A stretch of 59,089 nt of DNA, taken from positions 12,693 to 71,781 of the forward strand of contig NZ_JAGGPS010000026.1 of the NCBI RefSeq assembly GCF_018613725.1, read 5' to 3'. A program made the position numbers and the translations under genes. Each line of letters opens with the position of its first letter. The stretch's first letter is position 1. The notes under the pieces are model-generated. The model was not told the origin of the DNA, did not search any database, and was given only the letters and a program-made list of their open reading frames with translations. Of the stretch, positions 47,853-59,074 are shown piece after piece. Source of the stretch: Hymenobacter sp. ISL-91. GTDB taxonomy: Bacteria > Bacteroidota > Bacteroidia > Cytophagales > Hymenobacteraceae.

Positions 47853-48383
47853 TTACGCCGGTAGGTTCATATAGGTGAAGCCCAAAGCAGTTGCACCAGC
47901 ATCTCTAGCCCTAGCCGCACTTTCTTCGTCGTCGTGGTAGCCAAAGCTATGCGTCTTGCCACCTGCTTTGGCCTTCGCCACCCATTGCCCTCTGGTTGAG
48001 TTGAAACTAACGCCAATGTACTGCGAGGTGCCTTTCGATGAAGCTTGGCGGTTTCGCATCTGGTCGCTACGGTCTGCCCACACCAGATTCTCAACAGCGT
48101 TGTTCTGCACGTTCTGGTCCAGGTGGTCAACCTCAGCCTTGTCCGCGATAGGAGGGAGGAAGGCTTGGGCAACGATACGGTGGACCTTTACGCGCTTACG
48201 CTGTCCATCTGCTTGCCGGAGCCAGACTTCAAGATGGCCGCGAGGTGTAGTACCCAGTACAGCCCATTTAGCCTTCTCCTGGTCGTAGATCAAGCCAGCG
48301 GGGGTAATTCGATAGTCCGGGTACTCCGGATGGGTTACTGCGCCGTGTAAGGCTTCTGCGAGGTCGTTCGTATGGTTTTCCAT
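47853..48383 (-). CDS. HNH endonuclease with AP2 domain
   Basis: A 176-residue protein of the homing-endonuclease-like kind. A NUMOD4-like start (YPDYRITPAGLIYDQEKAKW) precedes an HNH core (KVHRIVAQAFLPPIADKAEV, then DHLDQNVQNNAVENLVW) and an AP2 DNA-binding domain (QYIGVSFNSTRGQWVAKAKA, then EESAARARDAGATALGF). It would bind and cut DNA, promoting its own spread or element mobility. It is the last gene before the right attachment site and has its own terminator. It is not inside an intron or another gene, so it is free-standing. Confidence 0.87.
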   Translation of the reverse strand: MENHTNDLAEALHGAVTHPEYPDYRITPAGLIYDQEKAKWAVLGTTPRGHLEVWLRQADGQRKRVKVHRIVAQAFLPPIADKAEVDHLDQNVQNNAVENLVWADRSDQMRNRQASSKGTSQYIGVSFNSTRGQWVAKAKAGGKTHSFGYHDDEESAARARDAGATALGFTYMNLPA

Positions 48384-48413
48384 ACGATTGTACGCCCCGA
48401 CCCTTGAAAAGTC

Positions 48414-48626
48414 CTCACTTGGGGGCTACAAACTCGCAGGTAGGATGCGACGATTTGTCGCGTTTGCTGAAGGTACAGGCTGTACCGTCAGCCTAGCGGT
48501 ACGGAAAAGCTAATTCTGACGGTGCGGACCCGATTGACTGAAATCGCTCTAAAAGCAAAAAGCCTCCCTACATGATGCAGGGAGGCTTTTTTGAGCCTAC
48601 TTGAGAGCTTGTAGCCCCCAGGTGAG
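48414..48626. promoter_or_regulatory. right-end recombination region
   Basis: A 22-bp inverted repeat (48414-48435 and 48605-48626, two mismatches) brackets the putative arm sites GCGACGATTTGTCG (48447-48460) and CTGACGGTGCGGA (48516-48528), which also occur at the left end. The right arm touches the attachment repeat. Confidence 0.55.
48557..48592 (-). terminator. element-supplied terminator for tRNA-Glu
   Basis: Minus-strand stem AAAAAGCCTCCCTGCAT / paired ATGTAGGGAGGCTTTTT, followed by GC. It lies 35 bases past the tRNA 3' end and differs in sequence from the original terminator now stranded at 35771. Confidence 0.75.
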
Positions 48627-48664
48627 TAGTCCGTAGGGGAATCGAACCCCTGTTGGTAGAATGA
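48625..48664. repeat. attR: 40-bp direct repeat within tRNA-Glu
   Basis: Exact copy of 35806-35845. It covers the 3' half of the intact tRNA-Glu gene, so integration rebuilt a complete tRNA at this end. Confidence 0.93.
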
Positions 48665-48698
48665 AAATCTACTGTCCTAACCCCTAGACGAACGGACC
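48627..48698 (-). tRNA. tRNA-Glu (UUC)
   Basis: A 72-base tRNA: acceptor GGTCCGT / ACGGACT, D stem GTCT / GGAC, anticodon stem GTAGA / TCTAC with loop TTTTCAT (anticodon UUC), T arm AGGGG-TTCGATT-CCCCT. CCA is not encoded. Identical to the copy at 53220. It is the integration site of the island; its 3' half is supplied by the element. Confidence 0.95.
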
Positions 48699-48734
48699 GG
48701 TTGGAAAACGAAAGCGTTTTTCGTTTTGGTGGTG

Positions 48735-48764
48735 CAAAGATACAGACCAAATAATGCGGGGCAA
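48735..48764 (-). promoter_or_regulatory. tRNA-Glu promoter
   Basis: Minus strand TTG (48762-48764), 19-base spacer, TATCTTTG (48735-48742), a full match to the Bacteroidota sigma consensus. It shares the downstream CACCAAAACG with the second tRNA-Glu promoter. Confidence 0.75.
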
Positions 48765-48965
48765 GAGCCGGGTGTAAAAAAAACCAGTAAAAGCCGATAA
48801 GTCATACAGAATCAGTCGGATTATTTTGCCTGAACCGGCCCTGGCAACGGCCACTCGGGTAAGCGGGCGGTAACTCGCACCGGCCCGAAACGGTACAAGT
48901 AGGGGGCTGGCCACTTCGTCAGCAGGGCGGCATCCGCTTTGCCCCAATCATTTTTGCTCCGACTT

Positions 48966-50750
48966 ATGATGAAACACACCTATGATATGGGCCTGATTGG
49001 CAACTGCGCTTTTCTGGGCCTGATTGGTACCGATACGGCCGTGCGCTGGCTTTGCTGGCCCCGCTTCGACAGCAGCTTTGTGTTCGGCGCGCTGCTCGAT
49101 GAGCAGAAGGGCGGCGAGTACAGTATCCGGCCCGTAACGGAAGGCGGCTTCGAGAGCCGGCAGTACTACGCGGCCAACACCAACGTGCTCGTAACCGAAA
49201 TCAGCACCGACGAGGGCCGCTACCGCGTCACCGACTTCGCCCCGCGCTTCAGCCAGTACGAGCGGTACTATAAGCCGCTCATGTTTATCCGGAAGGTGGA
49301 GCCGCTGGAGGGCACGCCCCGGGTGCGGGTAACCTGCCGGCCGGTGGCCGAGTACGGCGAGCAGCAGCTCAGCCGGCGCCGCAGCTCCAACCATATCGCG
49401 TTTCTGGGCATGGAGGAAGAAATCCGCCTCACCACCAACCTGCCCCTAACCTATGTGCTCGACGAGGAGGCTTTCGGGCTCAACGAAACCAAGTACCTGG
49501 TGCTCACTTACGGGGCCCCGCTCGAAGCGCCGCTGGAAAGCACCTGCGAAACTTTTCTGCAGAACACGCTCGGGTACTGGCGGCAGTGGGTGAAGAGCAC
49601 GAGCATCAGCAACTTCCACCAGCCGGCCGTTATCCGCTCGGCGCTGGCCCTCAAAATGCACCAGTACGAGGACACCGGGGCCATAATTGCGGCCAGCACC
49701 ACCAGCCTGCCCGAGGCGCCCGGCAGCACCCGCAACTGGGACTACCGCTACTGCTGGATGCGTGACACCTTCTACACGCTCACGGCCTTCAATAACATCG
49801 GCCACTTCGAAGAGCTGGAGCGCTATTTCCACTACATCGCCAATATTTCGAGCAGCATTACGGGCAAATACCAGCCGCTGTACGGCATCAGCGGTGCTTC
49901 GCAGCTCATCGAGCAGGAGCTGCCGCTGGCTGGCTACCTGGGCAACCAGCCCGTGCGCATCGGCAACGACGCCTATACCCACATCCAGAACGATGTGTAC
50001 GGGCAGGTGCTGGTGGCGCTGCTGCCGCTCTACGTGGATGCGCGCTTTGTGAACCCGGAGCACCGCAACCCCGAAAAGCTGGTATACGAGGCCCTGCACC
50101 AGATTGAATCCACTATGGACCAGCCCGACGCCGGCCTGTGGGAGTTCCGTAACCTGGCGCAGCGCCACTGCTACACCTACCTGTTCCATTGGGCCGGCAG
50201 CCACGCGGCCTGCCACGTAGCCCGCGCCCTGGGCGACACCGAGATGGAGGCCATGGCCTCCCGCCTGATGCAGGCTGCTGCCGACCGTATCGAGCAGTGC
50301 TACAGCCAGGAGCAGCAGGCCTACACCAATGCCATCGGCTCACCCCACCTCGATGCCAGCACCATTCAGCTGATTATGATGGGCTACCTCGACCCGGCTT
50401 CCGAGCGGGCTGCCCACCACCTCGAAGCCCTGGAGCGCGCCCTGAAAACGCCCGAAGGCCTGTTTTACCGCTACCGCCACCCCGACGACTTCGGTACGCC
50501 CGAAACCACGTTCCTCATCTGCTCCTTCTGGTACGTGGAGGCGCTGGCCTGCGTGGGCCGAGTGCAGGAGGCCATAGCCGAGTTCGAGCATTTGCTCACT
50601 TATACCAACCATTTGGGCCTGCTGAGCGAGGATGTGGACGCTAAAACCGGCTCGCAATGGGGTAACTTCCCTCAGGCCTACAGCCACGTGGGCCTCGTAA
50701 ATGCCGCCTTCCGCATTGCCAAAAAGCTGGATAGCCCGAGTTTTCTGTAG
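48966..50750 (+). CDS. glycoside hydrolase family 15 protein
   Basis: A 594-residue (alpha/alpha)6 glucoamylase/trehalase-type enzyme. Start is ATG 48966 or the adjacent ATG at 48969 (MKHTYDMGLIGNCAFLGLI); the frame before it is rejected. An N-terminal super-beta-sandwich (about 1-230) precedes the catalytic barrel with AASTTSLPEAPGSTRNWDYR and YCWMRDTFYTLTAF (substrate-binding and general-acid region), and the C-terminal GNFPQAYSHVGLVNAA. No signal peptide, so it is cytoplasmic. It hydrolyses alpha-glucosidic bonds in maltooligosaccharides or trehalose; the neighbouring OtsA-OtsB fusion on the facing strand suggests trehalose or glycogen turnover. Confidence 0.9.
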   Translation: MMKHTYDMGLIGNCAFLGLIGTDTAVRWLCWPRFDSSFVFGALLDEQKGGEYSIRPVTEGGFESRQYYAANTNVLVTEISTDEGRYRVTDFAPRFSQYERYYKPLMFIRKVEPLEGTPRVRVTCRPVAEYGEQQLSRRRSSNHIAFLGMEEEIRLTTNLPLTYVLDEEAFGLNETKYLVLTYGAPLEAPLESTCETFLQNTLGYWRQWVKSTSISNFHQPAVIRSALALKMHQYEDTGAIIAASTTSLPEAPGSTRNWDYRYCWMRDTFYTLTAFNNIGHFEELERYFHYIANISSSITGKYQPLYGISGASQLIEQELPLAGYLGNQPVRIGNDAYTHIQNDVYGQVLVALLPLYVDARFVNPEHRNPEKLVYEALHQIESTMDQPDAGLWEFRNLAQRHCYTYLFHWAGSHAACHVARALGDTEMEAMASRLMQAAADRIEQCYSQEQQAYTNAIGSPHLDASTIQLIMMGYLDPASERAAHHLEALERALKTPEGLFYRYRHPDDFGTPETTFLICSFWYVEALACVGRVQEAIAEFEHLLTYTNHLGLLSEDVDAKTGSQWGNFPQAYSHVGLVNAAFRIAKKLDSPSFL

Positions 50751-50778
50751 GATTTAGGGCTTAGGGCTCAAAAAAAAG

Positions 50779-50880
50779 AACGTCATTCTGAGCGGAGCGA
50801 AGAATCTCGCGTGCCAAAGTAACCAAGACGTTGAGGTTACCATTGCACGCGAGATTCTTCGCTTCGCTCTGAATGACGTT
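50779..50880. repeat. palindromic repeat, GTCATTC family
   Basis: 36-bp arms (50779-50814, 50845-50880) with two mismatches, between convergent genes. Left of it TTAGGGC occurs twice in tandem and right of it AGGCCCTAAA faces it, recalling the heptamer arrays. Confidence 0.9.
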
Positions 50881-50907
50881 CTTTTTCTAGGCCCTAAAAC
50901 CAAACGC

Positions 50908-53085
50908 CTACATCAGCATTTCCCGCAGTAGCTGGCGTACGTCGGAGGGGGAGTCTACGTGGTAGCGGGCCAGCGAGCGGGGGGCGGGGCCTACTTTGAT
51001 GGTGTACGCTTCGGGCGGCATAACGCGGAACGTATCCTCATCGGTGCGGTCGTCGCCGATGGCCAGCACGAAACCGGAAGGGTAGGTGGCCATCCAGCGG
51101 GCCGCGGCGGTGCCTTTGTTGATGCCGGCCGTCTTGATTTCAATCACCTTGTTGCCTTCCATCACCTGCAAATCGGCGTTGGCCGTGATAAAGGTGAGGT
51201 GGTTCATCAATTCGCGGGCCCGCATGTCGCCCAGCTCGGCATCGGCCCGGCGGAAATGCCAGACCAGTGAAAAGTCTTTTTCTTCGATAAACGAACCGGC
51301 CGTGCGGGCTACGTACAGATCAAGAATAGTTCGGATTTCATCCTTCCAATCGTTGTTAAGGGCCTGAAACAGCTGCCAGTCTTCGCCCGCCGGCCGTAGC
51401 CACACGCCGTGCTCACAAATGAAATCGACTGATAAATGGCCCAGCCAGCCCTCCAGCGTGGCCCGGTCGCGGCCGCTGATGATGACGACGCGGTTCTGTG
51501 GAATTTCGGTGAGGGCCCGCAGCAGCAGGCGCAGCTCCTGGTCGGGCCCGGCCTGCTGCGGGTCGTTGTGGAAGGGGCTGAGCGTGCCGTCGTAGTCGAG
51601 CAGCAGCAGGCGGGCAGGGGCCGCGTGGTAATCGCGCAGCAGTTGGGCGGTCAGGTCGGGGGAAAGCATGTCGGTATCAAGGGAAAGTTGCTCCTGCTTG
51701 GCATAAGCCAGCCGGCTCATAAACAGGTTGGTCCAGGCAAATACGTCGTACTGGCGCACCAGCCGGCGCATGGCCCGCATGCGGCGGGCCTGCTCATCGG
51801 CAGGCATTACCAGGGCCTCGTGCAGGGCGGCGGTTAGCTGGTCGAGGTCGGTGGGGTTGATGATGAGCGCGTCGGACAACTCGCGCGCCGCACCGGCCCG
51901 CTCGCTCAGAATCAGCACGCCGTGGTTGTTGGCCTTGGTGGCCACGAATTCCTTGGCCACCAGGTTCATACCATCGCGCATGGGCGTTACCAGCCCCACT
52001 TCGGCCAGGCGGTAAAGGGAGGCCAACTCATCGAACGGGAAGGAGCGGTAGAAGTAGTGGATGGGCGTCCAGCGCATGGTGCGGTAGGCGGCGTTGATGC
52101 GGCCCACCAGCTCGTCGATTTCCTCTTTAAGCGCCGCATACTGGGCCACCTGGTCGCGCGAGGGCACCACTACCATAATCAGGCTTACCTGCCCGCGCCA
52201 CTCGGGGTGGCGTACCAACAGCTGCTCGAAGGCCCGTAGCCGCTCGGCAATGCCCTTGGAATAGTCGAGCCGGTCGATGGATAGAATAACGCGTATCTCG
52301 CCCAGCACCTGCCGGTAGCTAGCCTCGTGCTGCCGGGCCGATTCGGACGCGGTGGCCTCGGCGTAGCGGTGGTAGTCGATGCCCATCGGAAAGGTATCGA
52401 CCAGCACCGTGCGCTGCCCGGCTTCGAGGCGGCCATTGTGGGCCGTGAAGCCTAGCAGGTGCGACACGGAGCTCAGGAAGTGGCGCATAAAACCGAAGGT
52501 GTGGAAGCCGATCAAATCGGCGCCGAGCACGCCGGCCACCAGCTCGCGGGCCCAGGGCAGCACCCGAATCAGCTCGTAAGAAGGAAACGGAATGTGCAGA
52601 AAGAAGCCAATGGTGGCCCGGGGCCGGGCCGCCCGTAGCAGGGCCGGCAGCAGCAGCAGCTGGTAATCGTGTATCCAGATGGTGTCGTCGGGGCCGGCCA
52701 GGGCCAGCACGGCCTGGCAGAATTTCTCATTTACAGCCACATAGGCGGCCCAGTGGGCGGGCTCGTAGGTGGCATACTGCGGGAAGTAGTGGAAAGTGGG
52801 CCAGAGGGTGGAGTTGCTGAAGCCCTCGTAATAGTCGCGGATTTCGGCTTCGGTCAGAAACACGGGCTCCATGCTGTCCTGGCGCAGCTGTTCGCGTACA
52901 TAGTCCTCCTCGGTGGCATCGGCCACAAACAGGCCCGGCCAGCCCACCCACACATTGCCATCCTGCTGGTAAATCGAACCCAGGCCCGTTGCCAGACCGC
53001 CTTCGCTGGCCTGAAACGTGAGCGAGTCATCGGTGCGAAGTACTTTGGTAGGCAGGCGGTTGGAAACGATAATTGTGCGGGACAT
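50908..53085 (-). CDS. otsAB: trehalose-6-phosphate synthase/phosphatase fusion
   Basis: A 725-residue bifunctional enzyme that makes trehalose from UDP-glucose and glucose-6-phosphate. Residues about 1-470 are GT20 (OtsA): SNRLPTKV at the start, VWVGWPGLF, IWIHDYQLLLLPALL and RLDYSKGIAERLRAFE. Residues about 490-725 are the HAD-type trehalose-phosphate phosphatase (OtsB): LLLDYDGTLSPF with nucleophile Asp, VIISGR and AIGDDRTDEDTF. The length is normal for the Bacteroidota fusion. It is convergent with the GH15 gene. The product protects against osmotic and drying stress. The symbol is descriptive of the fusion. Confidence 0.93.
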   Translation of the reverse strand: MSRTIIVSNRLPTKVLRTDDSLTFQASEGGLATGLGSIYQQDGNVWVGWPGLFVADATEEDYVREQLRQDSMEPVFLTEAEIRDYYEGFSNSTLWPTFHYFPQYATYEPAHWAAYVAVNEKFCQAVLALAGPDDTIWIHDYQLLLLPALLRAARPRATIGFFLHIPFPSYELIRVLPWARELVAGVLGADLIGFHTFGFMRHFLSSVSHLLGFTAHNGRLEAGQRTVLVDTFPMGIDYHRYAEATASESARQHEASYRQVLGEIRVILSIDRLDYSKGIAERLRAFEQLLVRHPEWRGQVSLIMVVVPSRDQVAQYAALKEEIDELVGRINAAYRTMRWTPIHYFYRSFPFDELASLYRLAEVGLVTPMRDGMNLVAKEFVATKANNHGVLILSERAGAARELSDALIINPTDLDQLTAALHEALVMPADEQARRMRAMRRLVRQYDVFAWTNLFMSRLAYAKQEQLSLDTDMLSPDLTAQLLRDYHAAPARLLLLDYDGTLSPFHNDPQQAGPDQELRLLLRALTEIPQNRVVIISGRDRATLEGWLGHLSVDFICEHGVWLRPAGEDWQLFQALNNDWKDEIRTILDLYVARTAGSFIEEKDFSLVWHFRRADAELGDMRARELMNHLTFITANADLQVMEGNKVIEIKTAGINKGTAAARWMATYPSGFVLAIGDDRTDEDTFRVMPPEAYTIKVGPAPRSLARYHVDSPSDVRQLLREMLM

Positions 53086-53156
53086 CGGGTGGCGTTAAGA
53101 TGAGCAGAAAGTCTGTTTACGGCAAAAACTGGCTCTGCGCCGGGCCAGAAAGCGAA

Positions 53157-53189
53157 AAACCCCGCTCCGAATAGTTCGGAGCGGGGTTT
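53157..53189 (-). terminator. tRNA-Glu terminator
   Basis: Perfect 15-bp stem AAACCCCGCTCCGAA / TTCGGAGCGGGGTTT with a 3-base loop, 31 bases past the tRNA 3' end; T-run on the minus strand. Confidence 0.85.
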
Positions 53190-53219
53190 CAGGTAAAAGC
53201 CAAAGCGCGGGGCCGGGAG

Positions 53220-53291
53220 TAGTCCGTAGGGGAATCGAACCCCTGTTGGTAGAATGAAAATCTACTGTCCTAACCCCTAGACGAACGGACC
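53220..53291 (-). tRNA. tRNA-Glu (UUC), second copy
   Basis: A 72-base sequence identical to 48627-48698, with anticodon UUC in loop TTTTCAT. It is not interrupted and keeps its own promoter and terminator, so the cell would retain a functional tRNA-Glu whatever the island does at the other copy. Confidence 0.95.
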
Positions 53292-53324
53292 AGATAAAGG
53301 CGACCCTGTTGCGTTTTGGTGCTG

Positions 53325-53354
53325 CAAAGATAGGTGGCCGATTGAGCGGTGCAA
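53325..53354 (-). promoter_or_regulatory. tRNA-Glu promoter, second copy
   Basis: Minus strand TTG (53352-53354), 19-base spacer, TATCTTTG (53325-53332), the same architecture as the first tRNA-Glu promoter. Confidence 0.75.
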
Positions 53355-53445
53355 GGAGTAGGTTTGAAAAAAAGCGGCTCATCGGTCTGAATGGGCTGAT
53401 TTTCAACCTGAAAATTTTGTCGCCAAGTGGGCCGCAGTGTTATGA

Positions 53446-54564
<1,119 letters not shown>

Positions 54565-54568
54565 TCTT

Positions 54569-54794
54569 TAAGCTGTTAGCTGATGGCTGCTAGCTGTTAG
54601 CTTAATGTGCTAAGCGAACCGTTCAGAGAACGTCATTCAGAGCGAAGCGAAGAATCTCGCGTGCTAGTCGTCAGGGTAATTCCCAACGATAGCACGCGAG
54701 ATTCTTCGCTTCGCTCTGAATGACGTTCTTTTGTTGTCAGCTTATGCTTCTCCACCGAAAAGCTAACAGCTAGCAGCCATCAGCTAACAGCTTA
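54569..54794. repeat. two-tier nested perfect palindrome
   Basis: Outer arms 54569-54603 and 54760-54794 (35 bp, exact) built of heptamers AGCTGTT, AGCTGAT, GGCTGCT, AGCTGTT. Inner arms 54627-54666 and 54690-54729 (40 bp, exact) are the GTCATTC family. It lies between two plus-strand genes, 4 bases after one stop and 5 before the next start. Confidence 0.95.
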
Positions 54795-54799
54795 AAAGC

Positions 54800-55669
54800 A
54801 TGCGTCTCTGCTTTATTCTCAACCCAACTTCAGGCACCAACCGAAGCCAGAACGTGGCGGCTCTGCTCAGTGAGCACGCCACGGCGGCCGGGGCCGAGTT
54901 CGACATTATGCCTACGCAGTACGCCGGCCACGCCGAGCTGCTGGCCCGCCAGGCCGCCGCGGCCGGCTGCCGGGTGGTGGTGGCCGTGGGCGGCGACGGG
55001 ACTGTGAACGAGGTGGCCCGGGGCTTGCTGGGTACTGGCGCGGCCTTAGGCATCGTGCCCCGCGGCTCGGGCAACGGCCTGGCCCGCCACCTGCACCTGC
55101 CGCTCGATTTGCCCGCTGCCGTGCGCCGCGCCTGCCGCCCCACTTTCCAGCGCATCGACGCGGGCCGCATCAACGGGCACTGGTTTTTTTGCACGGCCGG
55201 GCTGGGGTTTGATGCCCATGTGAGCCGCAAATTTGCCCAGGCTGGCACCCGGGGACTGGCTACCTACGTGAAAGTGGCCCTGGGCGAATACCGCCACTAC
55301 CGCCCCACAGCCGTGCAGTTGACGCTGGAAAACGAGGACGTCCGCGACACCCATTGCTACGTGCTGGCCTTCGCCAACGCCTCGCAGTACGGCAACAACG
55401 CCTACATTGCCCCCCGCGCCAATATCCAGGATGGACTGCTGGATTTGTGCCTGATCGATGCGCTGCCATTCTGGCGAGCTATCCGGGTAGGGGTGGGGCT
55501 GGCCCTGGGTACGCTGCCTACCTCGGGCGGGGCCCAGTTCCATCGCGGCCGCCGCATCCGGGTGCAGGCCGCTACTCCCATTGGCTTCCATGTCGATGGT
55601 GACTATGTGGCCGACGCCACCGATTTTGAGGTGGAGCTGACGCCGCTGGCGCTGGAGGTAGCGGTGTAG
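54800..55669 (+). CDS. diacylglycerol kinase family lipid kinase
   Basis: A 289-residue soluble lipid kinase of the DagK/YegS/BmrU family. Features are the N-terminal FILNPTSGTNRS, the nucleotide loop VVAVGGDGTVNEVARGLLG (about 53-71), GIVPRGSGNGLARHL (about 76-90) and GLGFDAHVS. It would phosphorylate a diacylglycerol, sphingosine or related lipid with ATP at the inner face of the membrane. The ATG is 5 bases after the outer palindrome arm, so the palindrome probably occupies the leader. The lipid substrate is not predicted; sphingolipids occur in this phylum. Confidence 0.9.
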   Translation: MRLCFILNPTSGTNRSQNVAALLSEHATAAGAEFDIMPTQYAGHAELLARQAAAAGCRVVVAVGGDGTVNEVARGLLGTGAALGIVPRGSGNGLARHLHLPLDLPAAVRRACRPTFQRIDAGRINGHWFFCTAGLGFDAHVSRKFAQAGTRGLATYVKVALGEYRHYRPTAVQLTLENEDVRDTHCYVLAFANASQYGNNAYIAPRANIQDGLLDLCLIDALPFWRAIRVGVGLALGTLPTSGGAQFHRGRRIRVQAATPIGFHVDGDYVADATDFEVELTPLALEVAV

Positions 55670-55723
55670 GGGAATGAGTGAATGAGTGAACGGATGGATT
55701 GTTGAGCGACGTAGAAAGAACGG

Positions 55724-55840
55724 GTCATGCTGAGCGAAGGCGTAGCCGCAGTCGAAGCATCTCTACCGCTTCGTCGTAATATTCAGGGTTACCATTACAG
55801 TAGAGATGCTTCGACTCCGCTACGCTGCGCTCAGCATGAC
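55724..55840. repeat. palindromic repeat, GTCATGC variant
   Basis: Imperfect arms about 55724-55765 and 55801-55840 (GTCATGCTGAGCG facing CGCTCAGCATGAC; GTCGAAGCATCTCTA facing TAGAGATGCTTCGAC). It is upstream of the CCCTAAT array at 55852, as the copy at 23582 is. Confidence 0.88.
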
Positions 55841-55851
55841 GTTCGTATTTT

Positions 55852-55886
55852 CCCTAATCCCTAATCCCTAATCCCTAATCCCTAAA
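55852..55886. repeat. heptamer tandem repeat (CCCTAAT)x4 plus CCCTAAA
   Basis: Four exact CCCTAAT units and one CCCTAAA, ending 2 bases before the ATG of the SUI1 homologue, so the array makes up its translation leader. Confidence 0.95.
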
Positions 55887-55888
55887 CC

Positions 55889-56224
55889 ATGAAGAATAAC
55901 CGCCAGGGCGTGGTGTACTCCACTAATCCCGAATTTAGCTACGACGAACCCACCGAACCAACGGCTGCCACGCTGCCACCCCAGCAGCAAAACCTGCGCG
56001 TGCAGCTTGACAAGAAGGCACGTGGGGGCAAGCAGGTGACGCTGATAACCGGTTTTGTAGGCCAGGAAATCGATTTGCAGGAGCTGGGCAAGCTACTCAA
56101 AAGCCGTTGCGGCGTGGGGGGCAGCGCCAAGGATAGCGAAATCCTCATCCAGGGCGACTTCCGCGACAAGGTGCTGGCCCTGCTGCTGGAAAAGGGCTAC
56201 AAGGCCAAGAAAGCCGGTGGCTGA
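55889..56224 (+). CDS. SUI1/eIF1-like translation factor homologue
   Basis: A 111-residue protein of the bacterial YciH/eIF1 group. A disordered N-terminus (about 1-35) precedes the SUI1 fold: [40 protein letters not shown] and [20 protein letters not shown]. The basic RGGKQVT loop is the region that in eIF1 contacts the ribosome. The bacterial role is thought to be in start-site discrimination, but this is not settled. Its leader contains the heptamer array. Confidence 0.93.
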   Translation: MKNNRQGVVYSTNPEFSYDEPTEPTAATLPPQQQNLRVQLDKKARGGKQVTLITGFVGQEIDLQELGKLLKSRCGVGGSAKDSEILIQGDFRDKVLALLLEKGYKAKKAGG

Positions 56225-56291
56225 CGAATGCCGGCAAGTTGGCTGCTAATGGGCTGTAATCGTACAACCCCTTTCACCTAGCCCACCATAG

Positions 56292-56708
56292 ATGCCTGAT
56301 GTTACGCTCCCGCCCGTTTCGAGTGCCTACACGCAGGCGGAGGAAGCCGTGGTGCACGCGGTGCTGTGGCTGAAGCTGGGGGCCGAGGCGGTAGGTGCGG
56401 GTATTATTGTGCTGGGCATTGTGGTAGGAGGCTACCTGTTCGCCAAGGCCCTGGCCTCGCGCCGCACTGCCGATTTTACGGCCATCCGCCTCACCCTGGC
56501 CCGCTACTTGGCGCTGGCGCTCGAATTTCAGCTGGGAGCCGATATTCTTTCGACCACTATTGCGCCGAGTTGGGAGCAGATTGGCAAGCTCGGGGCCATT
56601 GCTGTTATCCGCACGGCGCTCAACTTTTTCCTTTCCCGCGAAATGAAGGATGAGCACCGCGCCGCCGCCGAGCACCATGTGCAGCGCCAGGCGCGCCAGC
56701 AGGAGTAG
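56292..56708 (+). CDS. DUF1622 domain-containing membrane protein
   Basis: A 138-residue protein with three predicted helices: VVHAVLWLKLGAEAVGAGII, then IVLGIVVGGYLFAKAL, then ARYLALALEFQLGADIL; it ends with IRTALNFFLSREM and a polar tail. This matches DUF1622, small membrane proteins of unknown function. The conserved EFQLGADIL segment is present. It is 67 bases after the SUI1 gene and may share its message. Confidence 0.88.
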   Translation: MPDVTLPPVSSAYTQAEEAVVHAVLWLKLGAEAVGAGIIVLGIVVGGYLFAKALASRRTADFTAIRLTLARYLALALEFQLGADILSTTIAPSWEQIGKLGAIAVIRTALNFFLSREMKDEHRAAAEHHVQRQARQQE

Positions 56709-56721
56709 GGTACTTGGAGAA

Positions 56722-56793
56722 GTGAGTAGCTGGTATTGAGTAGTGAGAACCACTAGTTGAACATTTTCTCAGTACTCAATACCAGCTACTCAC
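56722..56793. repeat. 28-bp palindrome with GAGTA heptamers
   Basis: Arms 56722-56749 and 56766-56793, one mismatch, 16-base loop. Each arm can be read as heptamers GTGAGTA, GCTGGTA, TTGAGTA. It follows the stop of the DUF1622 gene by 13 bases. Confidence 0.88.
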
Positions 56794-56828
56794 GACTAAA
56801 TAGTCAATGGGGCGCGAAGAACGGGTAA

Positions 56829-59054
<2,226 letters not shown>

Positions 59055-59074
59055 TAATTAAACCAGGTTGCCGA

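Noticed and set aside
35806..48664. Island as a prophage or an ICE
   Set aside because: No capsid, tail, lysis, relaxase or mating-pair genes were found, so only an integrative element with replication-like genes is supported.
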